NCBI RefSeq assembly: GCF_001976065.1
Contig: NZ_MNAH01000011.1
Coordinates: 62,055-126,054 of the forward strand
Direction: 5' to 3'
Source: Pseudomonas putida
Lineage (GTDB): Bacteria > Pseudomonadota > Gammaproteobacteria > Pseudomonadales > Pseudomonadaceae
DNA length: 64,000 nucleotides
The notes beneath the pieces are model-generated. The model was not told the origin of the DNA and ran no database searches. It worked only from the letters and a program-made list of their open reading frames with translations. Position numbers and translations under genes: made by a program. Positions 32,545 through 44,024 of this stretch are shown here, piece by piece (the stretch's first letter is position 1; every line of letters starts with the position of its first letter).

Positions 32545-32754
32545 ATGCACAATAAAGTTGATGTCGCGGTCATGATCGGCAGCGGGGTACCCGCCAATTT
32601 GCGAGCCGTGGGGCAGAGCATCTGCTGGGTGGTGCTGCTCAATGGCGAACGCCGTGGCACCGCCTATTCCAGTCGCAACGAAGCGGAGGAATGCAAGGCT
32701 GCCTGGCTGGCGCAATTACGCGCCGAATCGATCGGCAGCCTGCACTGTGCCTGA
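32545..32754 (+). CDS. Small conserved-looking protein, unknown function
   Basis: A 69-residue protein: MHNKVDVAVMIGSGVPANLR, then GQSICWVVLLNGERRGTAYS and SRNEAEECKAAWLAQLRAES. The middle looks like a two-stranded sheet followed by a helix. GGAGGC lies eight bases before the ATG. Just upstream, GTTAG-GTAG-CTAAC (32514-32527) could be an operator. It ends three bases from the stop of the convergent DUF2789 gene. I do not recognise a family. Confidence 0.7.
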   Translation: MHNKVDVAVMIGSGVPANLRAVGQSICWVVLLNGERRGTAYSSRNEAEECKAAWLAQLRAESIGSLHCA

Positions 32755-32756
32755 GG

Positions 32757-32996
32757 TTAGTGAACCTGATGCATGCGCAGGTTCAGGTCGTCGACCACCC
32801 GCGCCCAGTCGGCATCTTCACGCAATTGTTCTTTGAGGAAGCCTGCCTGTTGCGGGGTCCAGAACTCGGCATCGATGAGTTTCTTGTCGTCGGGCAGGGG
32901 GGAATGGCTGGCAATGAAATCGTCTATGCCTTTCTGGCTGGAATCCAGGCCGAGTTGGTCGAACAAGCCTTTCAAGTCGTGGGTCGGTGATTCCAT
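32757..32996 (-). CDS. DUF2789-family protein
   Basis: A 79-residue protein: MESPTHDLKGLFDQLGLDSS, then IDDFIASHSPLPDDKKLIDA and EFWTPQQAGFLKEQLREDAD, which is the DUF2789 pattern common in gammaproteobacteria. I use ATG 32996, preceded by AAGGAGATCAAG; the earlier ATG at 33017 would put this site inside the gene. It is helical and acidic. Function is unknown. Confidence 0.85.
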   Translation of the reverse strand: MESPTHDLKGLFDQLGLDSSQKGIDDFIASHSPLPDDKKLIDAEFWTPQQAGFLKEQLREDADWARVVDDLNLRMHQVH

Positions 32997-33136
32997 CTTG
33001 ATCTCCTTGCAGGTCATCGGTCGTGTCGAGTGAAAGATTTGAAGAACGTCTGCGTTACATCTGAGGCAGCCGTGTTTCAGTAAGTTCGAAAACGATGTTC
33101 AAACGCAGCAGTGAGCATAGACCGCAAATCCGCGTG

Positions 33137-33367
33137 TCAGCTTTTAAGGGCGCCAGCATCGACGGCGGCCTTGAGTTCCAGGGCCGATTGCTGGGCGGCG
33201 AGGGCTGCGATGTCGGAGGATTTGAACCAGCGATCTTTCTCGACCTGATGATAGGTCACGGTTTTCAGCGGCGGTTTGGCGCGCATCACGATCACGGCCT
33301 GGAATTCGCCGTCGATTTCCCTGGCTTCGCCCCTGATGAAAAACTCGCCGATATCAAATTCCGTCAC
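33137..33367 (-). CDS. Small hypothetical protein, GTG start
   Basis: A 76-residue protein. It starts at GTG 33367, chosen because GGGAAGG lies eight bases upstream; the longer reading to 33538 has no such signal and poor codon use. Sequence: TEFDIGEFFIRGEAREIDGE, FQAVIVMRAKPPLKTVTYHQ, followed by a helix rich in Ala. No signal peptide or membrane segment. Not recognised; conservation in Pseudomonas is my expectation only. Confidence 0.6.
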   Translation of the reverse strand: MTEFDIGEFFIRGEAREIDGEFQAVIVMRAKPPLKTVTYHQVEKDRWFKSSDIAALAAQQSALELKAAVDAGALKS

Positions 33368-33521
33368 GTTGCAGCCTTCCCATGAAAAATATTGTTGTTT
33401 AACGCACCCGCCACAGGCCGGCGCGTTTGATTGGTCGGGCAGTATGGCAGCAGTTGCAAGCCGGCGGCGGAGTAAAGTCGCCGGCCTGACGAAACCTTCA
33501 AGGGAAAGCGGAACGAAAGTG

Positions 33522-33761
33522 TCACATACGTGACTCAAGTGCGCGGGCGAGGGCGCAGGCCTGGTTATGATCGGCGCGGAAACCTCTTACGTATCCCGTG
33601 GAAGTTTCCTTGATATGAAAGAAAGCGTTACCTGCCAGAACCACCTTAAATCTTGGCGGCGCGGCATCGGATTCGGCAGCAAGCAACACCGCAGGGTGCA
33701 GGACAGGATGAGTGTTGGAGTAAGATGCCTGCGGGTGGGCAAAGTGTGTCAGTGTGCACAT
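33522..33761 (-). CDS. Small hypothetical protein
   Basis: A 79-residue protein starting MCTLTHFAHPQASYSNTHPV at ATG 33761, with AAAAGGACTTCAT upstream. The second half, FKVVLAGNAFFHIKETSTGY then VRGFRADHNQACALARALES, looks folded and has normal codon use. An in-frame earlier ATG at 33824 is less likely. No family is recognised. It is upstream of and on the same strand as the GTG-start hypothetical gene at 33137, 154 bp apart. Confidence 0.55.
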   Translation of the reverse strand: MCTLTHFAHPQASYSNTHPVLHPAVLLAAESDAAPPRFKVVLAGNAFFHIKETSTGYVRGFRADHNQACALARALESRM

Positions 33762-34170
33762 ATGAAGTCCTTTTCGTGGTTTGCCGACGTAATGAACGTC
33801 GTTATGGGTAGTCTCGATGAGCATCGCTGCTCTAGAATCAGCCTTATTGGTGGGTGGACAAGGGTTATCTAAAGCAATTTTCGCCTGGCGATATGTCAGA
33901 AAAGTGCTTTTTTATAAGAGTTTTTTCCCTAAAGTTGATAGTCCGTATTTCTCTGGCCGTTCCAAGGGCGTTTTCCTTCAGCCTTTGTCGAATGCCGGGC
34001 GAGACGATGTGAGCGGCATCCAGTAATCTTCTCAAGCCTCGAGAGGGATGAGTGCTCTGCTCATCCAGGATCTCAACCCGGGTTATCTGGCTTCACCTCG
34101 GCATTGCCGCTTTTTTTGGCTGTGCGCTTTTTTCGCGTGCGGCATCATTTTCAGATGTGGGGATGTTTCC
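33762..34170. other. Intergenic region without a recognisable gene
   Basis: A 409-bp stretch between divergent genes. It is richer in A and T than its surroundings around 33865-33960 (GTGCTTTTTTATAAGAG), and it has a hairpin GGATGAG-TGCTCTG-CTCATCC at 34067-34090 region. I see no open frame with a ribosome site; it probably holds the promoters of both flanking genes. Confidence 0.4.
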
Positions 34171-34641
34171 TTGGCAGTAAGTAATCTCGATATGCATGCT
34201 TTGTTTGTGCTGGGTGATTTGCGCGCAAAGCTGGTTAAACAGTTTCAGTCACGTTTCGTTTACCTTACCGAACAGAGTGCCGAAGGCATTTACATTGCCG
34301 AAATCGACACCGAGGCCGCGCTGGTGGTGGACGATAAGCCGGGGCTCAAGCTCAAGGTCGGCGATCATTTCAGCGCGTCGGTATTGCCCAGTCGTGAAGG
34401 CGGCAAGCTGGAAATCAAGTTTCGCGACATCAAGCACACGGTCTATGGGCTGGGCGACTACGCCTTCGTGACCACCGCCGATGGCCATGCGATCCTGTTC
34501 AAGGAAGGCCACAGCGTGGTGACGGTGTTCGCCGCCCACCAGCAGTTGCAGGAAGGCCTGACCAAGACCCTCAAAGCCGTGACCGGCAAGGCCGCCAAAT
34601 GGCGCAAGGGTGAGTTGGTGACGTTCAAGGCCAGTGAGTAG
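34171..34641 (+). CDS. Conserved hypothetical protein
   Basis: A 156-residue protein starting at TTG 34171 (LAVSNLDMHALFVLGDLRAK), with GGGGAT about seven bases upstream; ATG 34192 in the same frame lacks a ribosome site. The sequence alternates strands (FVYLTEQSAEGIYIAEIDTE, LKLKVGDHFSASVLPSREGG, KLEIKFRDIKHTVYGLGDYA) and ends in a basic helix, GKAAKWRKGELVTFK. No signal or membrane segment. Its stop overlaps the start of the next small gene by one base. Not recognised. Confidence 0.68.
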   Translation: MAVSNLDMHALFVLGDLRAKLVKQFQSRFVYLTEQSAEGIYIAEIDTEAALVVDDKPGLKLKVGDHFSASVLPSREGGKLEIKFRDIKHTVYGLGDYAFVTTADGHAILFKEGHSVVTVFAAHQQLQEGLTKTLKAVTGKAAKWRKGELVTFKASE

Positions 34642-34844
34642 TGAACCTGCCCCGCGCCGATTTCCACCAACAGCATGAGGCCAGCGCGCGAGCCGAGGCC
34701 CTGCGCCTGTTTGAACACAAGGCTCTTCTGCAGGGTGCCTGGCTGACCTGGGTGGCCTCTCAGATCTACGCGTTGCGACCCGCGGCATACGCCAGCATGG
34801 TCAGGCGAGAGCTGGCGCTTCTACAGGAAAAATCCGGAAACTGA
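34641..34844 (+). CDS. Small helical hypothetical protein, coupled to the preceding gene
   Basis: A 67-residue protein that starts at GTG 34641 inside the preceding stop (TAGTG). Sequence: NLPRADFHQQHEASARAEAL, RLFEHKALLQGAWLTWVASQ, IYALRPAAYASMVRRELALL. It is helical with a possible amphipathic or weakly hydrophobic centre. The shared base implies translational coupling, so both gene products probably work together. No family recognised. Confidence 0.65.
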   Translation: MNLPRADFHQQHEASARAEALRLFEHKALLQGAWLTWVASQIYALRPAAYASMVRRELALLQEKSGN

Positions 34845-34962
34845 TCCACTTCCCTCGAAAGCAGGAACCTCTACTACAGTCAGTTGACTGAGTATTCAGA
34901 GGCTTTGCAGTCGTCTGCCAGGCCATCCTGCCATTGCTGTGAACAGCACGAGGTGCACAAGC

Positions 34963-35976
34963 ATGAAAGGCATTTGCCAGTTGCTGGCCGCTGTCGTGGC
35001 CACGTTCGGATTGTTGGCGTCACCCGCTCCGGTGCTGGCTGCCAGCGCTCCGATCCACTTTGCCGACCTCAACTGGGAAAGCGGCAGCCTGATCACCGAT
35101 ATCCTGCGGATCATCGTCGAGAAGGGTTATGGGCTGCCGACCGACACCTTGCCGGGCACTACCATCACCCTGGAAACCGCGCTGGCCAACAATGACATCC
35201 AGGTCATTGGCGAGGAGTGGGCCGGACGCAGCCCGGTCTGGGTCAAGGCAGAAGCCGAAGGCAAGGTCGCGAGCCTGGGCGATACGGTCAAGGGCGCCAC
35301 CGAAGGCTGGTGGGTGCCGGAGTATGTGATCAAGGGCGACCCGGCCAAGGGCATCAAGGCGATGGCGCCGGACTTGCGCAGTGTCACCGACCTGCCCAAG
35401 TACAAGGACGTGTTCAAGGACCCTGAAGCCCCGAGCAAGGGGCGCTTCCTCAACAGCCCCATCGGCTGGACCTCGGAAGTGGTCAACAAGCAGAAGCTCA
35501 AGGCCTATGGTCTCGATGACAGCTATGTGAATTTCCGCAGCGGTTCGGGAGCGGCGCTTGATGCGGAGATCAGCTCGTCGATTCGCCGTGGCAAACCAGT
35601 GCTGTTCTATTACTGGTCGCCCACGCCGCTGCTCGGTCGCTTCAAGCTGATCCAGCTGGAGGAGCCGCCCTTCGATGCACAAGCCTGGAAAACCTTGACC
35701 GACGCCGACAACCCGAACCCGCAACCCACCCGCTCGCTGCCATCGAAGCTGTCCATCGGCGTGTCCACGCCGTTCCAGAAGCAATACCCGCAGATTGCCG
35801 AGTTCTTCGCCAAGGTCGATTTTCCCATCGACCCGTTGAACCGGGCGCTGGCCGAGATGAGTGAAAAACACACGCCACCGCGTCAGGCCGCCGAAGCGTT
35901 CATGAAGGCGCATCCCGAAGTCTGGAAGGCCTGGTTGCCCAAAGACGTCGCGGACAAGGTGTCTGCCGCCCTGTAG
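34963..35976 (+). CDS. Periplasmic glycine betaine-type ABC transporter substrate-binding protein (ProX/OpuAC family)
   Basis: A 337-residue protein with a signal peptide (MKGICQLLAAVVATFGLLAS, cut after PAPVLAA). The mature part starts IHFADLNWESGSLITDILRI, typical of OpuAC-type proteins, and has TLENALANNDIQ-like TLETALANNDIQVIGEEWAG, NSPIGWTSEVVNK and GKPVLFYYWSPTPLLGRF. The Trp and Tyr residues would form the aromatic cage for a quaternary ammonium ligand. ATG 34963 follows GAGGTG. No permease or ATPase is adjacent, so it is an orphan binding protein. Exact ligand unknown. Confidence 0.87.
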   Translation: MKGICQLLAAVVATFGLLASPAPVLAASAPIHFADLNWESGSLITDILRIIVEKGYGLPTDTLPGTTITLETALANNDIQVIGEEWAGRSPVWVKAEAEGKVASLGDTVKGATEGWWVPEYVIKGDPAKGIKAMAPDLRSVTDLPKYKDVFKDPEAPSKGRFLNSPIGWTSEVVNKQKLKAYGLDDSYVNFRSGSGAALDAEISSSIRRGKPVLFYYWSPTPLLGRFKLIQLEEPPFDAQAWKTLTDADNPNPQPTRSLPSKLSIGVSTPFQKQYPQIAEFFAKVDFPIDPLNRALAEMSEKHTPPRQAAEAFMKAHPEVWKAWLPKDVADKVSAAL

Positions 35977-36093
35977 ACACTGGCTGCAAATGGCCATGTA
36001 TCTCGTTGGTCGGGTCGTTGGCATCAGTGCGTGCACGGCAAAAAAAGCCAACTAGGATGAGTCTGTTCAAATCCCTTTCAAGGATTGCAGACC

Positions 36094-36531
36094 ATGACCT
36101 TCGTGTTGGCTCAATGGCTGGCGACGGTAATTGCGGTGATCGCTCTGGTACACGTGTATTGGGCGTTTGGCGGCGAATGGGCCGCCGTGGCGGTGGTGCC
36201 ACAGGTGCCGGTGGAGGGTGGTGCGCAGTTGCAGCCGGCCTTCAAGCCACGGGGCTGGATGACGATGCTGGTGGCGGCGGCGTTGCTGGTCATTGCCCTG
36301 TTGGTGTGCTTGCGGGTTGGCTGGTGGCTGCCGCAGGTGGATCATAAAGGGTTGCAGTGGGTGATCAGCGCCATTGCGCTATTGCTGTTCGCCCGGGCCA
36401 TTGGCGATTCGGAGCTGGTGGGGTTTTTCAAGGAGGTCAAGGGCTCGGGGTTTGCGCAGCTGGATACCTGGGTCTACTCGCCGTTGTGTGTTTTGCTGGG
36501 GGCGGGGTTGTTGGCGGTGGCCTGGGCCTAG
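36094..36531 (+). CDS. DUF3995-like small membrane protein
   Basis: A 145-residue protein with four predicted membrane helices: AQWLATVIAVIALVHVYWAF, the second in TMLVAAALLVIALLVCLRVG, the third in LQWVISAIALLLFARAIGD and the last at the C-terminus. HVYWAFGG and ARAIGDSELVGFFK match DUF3995. AAGGATTGCAGACC precedes ATG 36094. It follows the ProX-type gene by 117 bp on the same strand. Function is unknown. Confidence 0.82.
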   Translation: MTFVLAQWLATVIAVIALVHVYWAFGGEWAAVAVVPQVPVEGGAQLQPAFKPRGWMTMLVAAALLVIALLVCLRVGWWLPQVDHKGLQWVISAIALLLFARAIGDSELVGFFKEVKGSGFAQLDTWVYSPLCVLLGAGLLAVAWA

Positions 36532-36704
36532 ATCGCAGCGATGGCGTCCTGACAGGGCGGCAAGGAAGATCAAAAGCCAAATCAAAACCAAAGCGAGGCG
36601 AGCTGACGCTCGACCTCGTTGTTTGATGATACGCGTTCCCCCTGCAGGAGCTGCCGAAGGTTCGGGCCGCGTTCGGACGATCCTTTGATCTTTCGTTCTT
36701 TTGA

Positions 36705-37067
36705 TCAGCCCCCACTTTCCATACGCCGGCTCGATACCTCAGCCGGCACATCATCCCCAGCCATGCGCTTGCGAAACAACGCCGCCCGGGCCAACAGCAA
36801 TGTAGTCACCGGCACAGTGATCGCCAGCAGGATCGGAATCAGCCAGGCGTGCAGGACCGGTCCGGACTTGAGCGCCGAAAAGAAGATGATCGAGGCCAGG
36901 GCCACGCACCAGGCGCCCAGGGTCGAGGCCAGGGCCGGCGGGTGCATGCGCTGGAAGTAATCCTTCATCCGCACCAGGCCGATGGCGCCCACCAACGCAA
37001 ACAGGCTGCCGAGCACCAGCAGGATAGCCACGGGAATTTCGACCCATAGGGACAAAGGCGTGCTCAT
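36705..37067 (-). CDS. mnhG: Monovalent cation/H+ antiporter subunit G
   Basis: A 120-residue protein with three membrane helices: WVEIPVAILLVLGSLFALVG, AIGLVRMKDYFQRMHPPALA and the C-terminal pair. IGLVRMKDYFQRMHPPA is the signature of MnhG/PhaG/MrpG. It is the last gene of the six-gene operon and its start overlaps the subunit F stop by four bases. It is part of the membrane complex that exchanges Na+ or K+ for H+ at high pH or salt. Not related to the Met-rich MrpX protein elsewhere in the window. Confidence 0.93.
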   Translation of the reverse strand: MSTPLSLWVEIPVAILLVLGSLFALVGAIGLVRMKDYFQRMHPPALASTLGAWCVALASIIFFSALKSGPVLHAWLIPILLAITVPVTTLLLARAALFRKRMAGDDVPAEVSSRRMESGG

Positions 37068-37342
37068 TCGATCACCTCGCCACGCAGGAGGAATTTGGCC
37101 AGGGCAAAGGAGCCGACGAAACCGAACAGCGCGATCAGCAACGCTGCCTCGAAGTAAGTGTCACTGGCGTACCGAATGCCCAACGTCAGCATCATCAGCA
37201 TCGCCACGATGTACAGGTAATCCAGGGCCAGGACCCGGTCTTGGGCCGAGGGCCCCTTGAACAGGCGGATCAGGGTCAGGATCATCGCCACGCAAAACAG
37301 GAACAGGCTCAGAAGAATCGCGTTCGCCAGCAAACTGCTCAT
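37064..37342 (-). CDS. mnhF: Monovalent cation/H+ antiporter subunit F
   Basis: A 92-residue protein with three helices. RLFKGPSAQDRVLALDYLYI is the MnhF/MrpF signature, followed by ASDTYFEAALLIALFGFVGS. Start and stop overlap the neighbouring subunit genes by four bases each, so the operon is tightly coupled. Together with C and G it forms the small-subunit part of the antiporter. Confidence 0.93.
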   Translation of the reverse strand: MSSLLANAILLSLFLFCVAMILTLIRLFKGPSAQDRVLALDYLYIVAMLMMLTLGIRYASDTYFEAALLIALFGFVGSFALAKFLLRGEVIE

Positions 37343-37827
37343 TCGAAAATCTCCATCAGGGGCCGCTCGTAGGTCGCCTTGAAGTGCTGGATGAACAGCG
37401 CTTCGTCATCCAGGTCGAAGACGTGCAGCAACAGGATGCTGCGGTCCAGCGCCAGTTCCGACCAGACCGTGCCGGGTACCACCGTGCAGATCATCGACAG
37501 CGCGGCCAGGCCGTTGGCGTCGCGCAGGTCCAGTGGCACCTTGATGAAGGCAGAGCGCGGTGGCCGGCGCCCGGCATTGAGCACGCCAAAGGCGACCGCC
37601 AGGTTGGACACCAGCACATCGCGACCGACCAGCAGGAACAGGCGCAGGATCACCCCGGGCCGGCGGATGCGGATCGGTAGCGGGCGCAGCTTGCGCATCA
37701 TCAAGGGTGCGCAATAGCCCAGCAGGGCGCCCAGCAGTAAATTGCCGGGGCTGAGCGACAGGTTCAGCAGCAGCCACAACAGCCACAGGACCAGCGACAG
37801 CCATGGCGCAGGCAACAGGCGCTTCAT
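37339..37827 (-). CDS. mnhE: Monovalent cation/H+ antiporter subunit E
   Basis: A 162-residue protein with two or three N-terminal helices (WLSLVLWLLWLLLNLSLSPG, NLLLGALLGYCAPLMM) and a soluble C-terminal domain with TVVPGTVWSELALDRSILLL and HVFDLDDEALFIQHFK, as in MnhE/PhaE. The ATG at 37827 overlaps the stop of subunit D. A longer frame to 38136 is antisense-like and not used. Confidence 0.92.
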   Translation of the reverse strand: MKRLLPAPWLSLVLWLLWLLLNLSLSPGNLLLGALLGYCAPLMMRKLRPLPIRIRRPGVILRLFLLVGRDVLVSNLAVAFGVLNAGRRPPRSAFIKVPLDLRDANGLAALSMICTVVPGTVWSELALDRSILLLHVFDLDDEALFIQHFKATYERPLMEIFE

Positions 37828-39509
37828 GGTTGCACCTCCAACAACGCCGCCTTGGCTTGTGGGCCTGGTACCGCGCGGGTACCGAGCACGGCCATCACAT
37901 ATTGCTGCGGGTTGTTCAAGGCGTTGGCGGCCGCTTGTGTGTAGCGCAATAGCGGTTCGGCCTTGAACGTCAGCAGGATGCTCAGGCCCAGCAGGGCGAA
38001 AATCGGTACGCACTCCAGGCGCCGGAGCGCGGGCGAGGGGCGTTCTGCAGGGGTCCAGAAACGCTGGATGCCCACGCGGGAAAAGGCCACCAGCGATGCC
38101 AGTCCCGAGAGGATCAGCAACGCCAGCAAGCCCCACGCGGCATTCGATACCGGCGCTTCGGTGCCGTTGCCCAGCCCCATCGGGTTGAGCAGGGCGCTGA
38201 GCAGGCTGAGCTTGCCGATGAACCCGGAGAGCGGAGGCATGCCGATGATCAACAGGGCGCAGGCGATAAAGCTCAGGCCGAGGAACGCCATGGTCCAGGG
38301 AATCACTTGGCCGACCATGGCTTTCTGGTCGTCGTCGAGGTTGATGCCCTTGACTGGATGCAACGATTCCAGCGGCCGTGGCAGCATCTCGTTTTCATCT
38401 TCCAGGGGTATTTCGTTGGCCGAGCGCGAACGTTCGATCAGCTCCGCCAGCAGGAACAGCGCGCTCAGCGCCAAGGTCGAGCTGACCACATAAAACAGTG
38501 CCGCACCGATCAGGTTGGGCTGGGCGAAGCCAATGGCCGACAGCAGGATCCCCGCCGACACCAGGATGCTCAGGCTGGCCATGCGCTCCAGGCGCTGTGC
38601 CGCGAGGATCGCCAGTGCCGCGCAGACGATGGTGGCCATGCCGCCGTAGATCAGCCAGTCGCCACCGAAGTACGCCGAGGCACCGGCCTGACCGGAAAAC
38701 AGCAGGGTCCACAGGCGCAGCAGGGTGTAGACGCCGACCTTGGTCATGATCGCGAACATCGCCGCCACTGGCGCGCTTGCCGAGGAGTACGCCGGCACCA
38801 GCCAGAAATTCAGTGGCCACATCCCGGCCTTGGCCAGGAACGCCACCGCCAGGATGCCCGCGCCCGCGTGCAGCAGGCCGCGATCGGCCTCGGGCACCAG
38901 CGGGATCTTCAGCGCCAGGTCGGCCATGTTCAGCGTGCCGGTGACGCCGTAGATCAGCGCCGCGCCGATCAGGAACAGGGTCGAGGCCAGCAGGTTGATC
39001 GAGATGTAATGCAGCCCCGACGATACCCGCGCGCGCCCCGAGCCATGCAGCATCAGGCCGTAGGACGCGGCCAGCAGCACTTCGAAGAACACGAACAGAT
39101 TGAACAGGTCCGCCGTGAGGAAGGCGCCATACAAGCCCATCAACTGGATCTGGAACAGTGCGTGGAAGCTCGAACCGGCGCTGTCCCAGCGGGCCATGGC
39201 GAACAGCAGGGCGCAAACGCCGATGATGCCGGTCAGCACCAGCATCAGCGCCGACAGGCGATCGACCACCAGCACCAGGCCGAACGGCACTTGCCAGTTG
39301 CCCGGCAGGTACACGCCGATGGAGCCGGCGATGCCGGTGGTTTGTGTCCATTGCAGCAGCACAACGGAAACGCCGAGCCCGAGCAGGCTGGAGAACAGGT
39401 TGATTTTCGCCTTGAGCGGGCGATGTTTTTCGCCGAGCATCAGCATCACCGCGGCGGTCAGCAGCGGCAGGAGGATGGGCGCGACGATCAGGTGCGACAA
39501 CGGATTCAT
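37824..39509 (-). CDS. mnhD: Monovalent cation/H+ antiporter subunit D
   Basis: A 561-residue protein with about fourteen helices, of the NuoN/NuoM-like proton-pumping superfamily. LFVFFEVLLAASYGLMLHGS and GLHYISINLLASTLFLIGAA, then KAGMWPLNFWLVPAYSSASA (the conserved discontinuous-helix Lys) are visible. An extended loop around residue 375 (ENEMLPRPLESLHPVKG) is longer than in Bacillus MrpD, as in many Pseudomonas. The ATG overlaps the subunit C stop. It would form one proton path of the antiporter. Confidence 0.94.
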   Translation of the reverse strand: MNPLSHLIVAPILLPLLTAAVMLMLGEKHRPLKAKINLFSSLLGLGVSVVLLQWTQTTGIAGSIGVYLPGNWQVPFGLVLVVDRLSALMLVLTGIIGVCALLFAMARWDSAGSSFHALFQIQLMGLYGAFLTADLFNLFVFFEVLLAASYGLMLHGSGRARVSSGLHYISINLLASTLFLIGAALIYGVTGTLNMADLALKIPLVPEADRGLLHAGAGILAVAFLAKAGMWPLNFWLVPAYSSASAPVAAMFAIMTKVGVYTLLRLWTLLFSGQAGASAYFGGDWLIYGGMATIVCAALAILAAQRLERMASLSILVSAGILLSAIGFAQPNLIGAALFYVVSSTLALSALFLLAELIERSRSANEIPLEDENEMLPRPLESLHPVKGINLDDDQKAMVGQVIPWTMAFLGLSFIACALLIIGMPPLSGFIGKLSLLSALLNPMGLGNGTEAPVSNAAWGLLALLILSGLASLVAFSRVGIQRFWTPAERPSPALRRLECVPIFALLGLSILLTFKAEPLLRYTQAAANALNNPQQYVMAVLGTRAVPGPQAKAALLEVQP

Positions 39510-39849
39510 TCCTTAGGCTCCCGGCCATCCACATGGTCGGTGCCGGTCAGGCCCCGGGAGGCCAGCAAGACCACCAGGAACAGCGCAGTCATGGCGAAGC
39601 TGATGACGATCGCGGTCAGTACCAGCGCTTGCGGCAACGGGTCGGTGTAGTGCAGCAGGTCCTGGGGCACGCCGTCCTTGATGATCGGTTCCTTGCCGAT
39701 GAACAGGCTGCCCATGCTGAAGATGAACAGGTTGACCCCATATGACAGCAGGCACAGGCCCATGACCACCTGGAACGTCCGTGGGCGCAGGATCAGCCAG
39801 ACGCCGGACGCGGCGAGGACGCCGATGGCGATGGCAATGACTTCTTCCA

Positions 39850-39850
<1 letters not shown>
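39506..39850 (-). CDS. mnhC: Monovalent cation/H+ antiporter subunit C
   Basis: A 114-residue NuoK-like protein with three helices: IAIGVLAASGVWLILRPRTF, QVVMGLCLLSYGVNLFIFSM and VLTAIVISFAMTALFLVVLL. DPLPQALVLTAIVI is the NuoK/MnhC signature. One base overlaps the subunit A stop, and four bases overlap subunit D. Confidence 0.94.
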
Positions 39851-42768
<2,918 letters not shown>

Positions 42769-42915
42769 AGGCTTCTAATCTGCGGAAGTTTATGAAGCAT
42801 CATACGTGCCAGCTCCCGGATCGCCAAACGCCAAGCTGTCGCAGAATCCTACAAGGTAGACGGAAAAGTCTTGCTTCACATTTTTTCAGGGATATGGATT
42901 TAGCCTGTGCCGGCC

Positions 42916-42970
42916 CCTTCGCGAGCAGGGGAATGCATTCCAACTGTGGGAGCGAGCCTGCTCGCGAAAG
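42916..42970. repeat. Truncated REP pair, GCGAGCCTGCTCGCGA type
   Basis: The right copy is full (CTGTGGGAGCGAGCCTGCTC then GCGAAAG). The left copy is cut to CTTCGCGAGCAGG. It lies between the antiporter operon promoter region and the EamA gene end. Confidence 0.8.
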
Positions 42971-43000
42971 CTGTTTATTAAACGTCGCAAATATTGCGGC

Positions 43001-43936
43001 TCAACCCTGGGTTTCCCGCTCCAGCTCTTCCTCAACCGCAGCAGCCTTACCTTTGGGCTTCAACTCACTGACAATCACCGCCGCCACGATCAACCCGGCC
43101 CCGAGCAACGCAATGGCCGGCAGCCGCTCCCCGGCGATCCGCCCGACAATCCCGGCCCACACCGGCTCACCGGCATAAATCAAGGTCGCCCGGGTCGGCG
43201 AAACACTCTTCTGTGCCCAGTTCATCGCCACCTGGATCGCCGCGCTCGCCGCGCCCAAGCCCAATGCACTGCACAGCAGCAGCCAGGAAAAATCCGGAAT
43301 ATGTTCCTGGGTCGGCACCACCATCAGGAACGACAGCAGCGACGTTACGGCCAATTGCACCACGGTGACCCGTTTCACATCGACCTGACCTGCAAAGTTG
43401 CTGATCAGGATGATCTCTGCCGCAATGGCAATGGCGCTGATCAACGTGGCGATTTCACCAGGGCTGAAGTTCAATGCCGCACCGGATGGCCCCGACAGCA
43501 ACATCAACCCGGTAAAGGCCAGCATGATGCCAATGCTTGGCATCAGCCCCGGGCGACGTCCCAGCACCAGCCATTGCAGCAGCGGCACGAAGGGCACGTA
43601 CAACGCGGTGATGAAGGCCGACTGGCTGCTGGGAATGGTCTGCAACCCCACCGTCTGCAAGCCGTAACCGAGCATGATCGCCACGCCGATAAAGGCCCCG
43701 GCCTTGAGCTCGAACAAGGTCAATTGGCGCAGGCTGCGCCAGGAGAACAGGGCGACGATGGCGGCGGCGGCGGCAAAGCGCAGGCCGACGAAAAACATCG
43801 GGCCGCTGACGGTCATCGCATGCTGGACCAGCAAAAAGGTGCCGCCCCAGACCATGGTGATCAGCACCAGCACGCACTCGGCCTTGCTGAGCCGCAGGAA
43901 ACGGGAGGAAGCCTGGGAGGAGTTCGCCGACGTCAT
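43001..43936 (-). CDS. EamA-family (DMT superfamily) transporter
   Basis: A 311-residue protein with ten predicted helices in two EamA repeats: LVLITMVWGGTFLLVQHAMT (first repeat), and the second beginning GEIATLISAIAIAAEIILIS. IYAGEPVWAGIVGRIAGERL is the conserved helix 9-10 region. It would export metabolites or amino acids. ATG 43936 is the start. It is divergent from an XRE-cupin regulator 84 bp away, with operator-like palindromes in between, so this exporter is probably under that regulator. Confidence 0.88.
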   Translation of the reverse strand: MTSANSSQASSRFLRLSKAECVLVLITMVWGGTFLLVQHAMTVSGPMFFVGLRFAAAAAIVALFSWRSLRQLTLFELKAGAFIGVAIMLGYGLQTVGLQTIPSSQSAFITALYVPFVPLLQWLVLGRRPGLMPSIGIMLAFTGLMLLSGPSGAALNFSPGEIATLISAIAIAAEIILISNFAGQVDVKRVTVVQLAVTSLLSFLMVVPTQEHIPDFSWLLLCSALGLGAASAAIQVAMNWAQKSVSPTRATLIYAGEPVWAGIVGRIAGERLPAIALLGAGLIVAAVIVSELKPKGKAAAVEEELERETQG

Positions 43937-43983
43937 GATCTTGCACACTGTTTGAGGGGGACGCACAATGCGTCGCAAGTTGG

Positions 43984-44024
43984 GCAGTATACTGCGCAAC
44001 ACCACCGAGTGAGCAATATAGTGC
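43984..44024. promoter_or_regulatory. Two palindromic operator candidates for the XRE-cupin regulator
   Basis: GCAGTATACTGC (43984-43995) is a perfect 12-bp palindrome. GCAATATAGTGC (44013-44024) matches it at ten of twelve positions and covers the GTG start of the regulator gene. Their centres are 29 bp apart. Binding by the XRE-cupin protein, repressing both divergent genes, is inferred. Confidence 0.55.
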
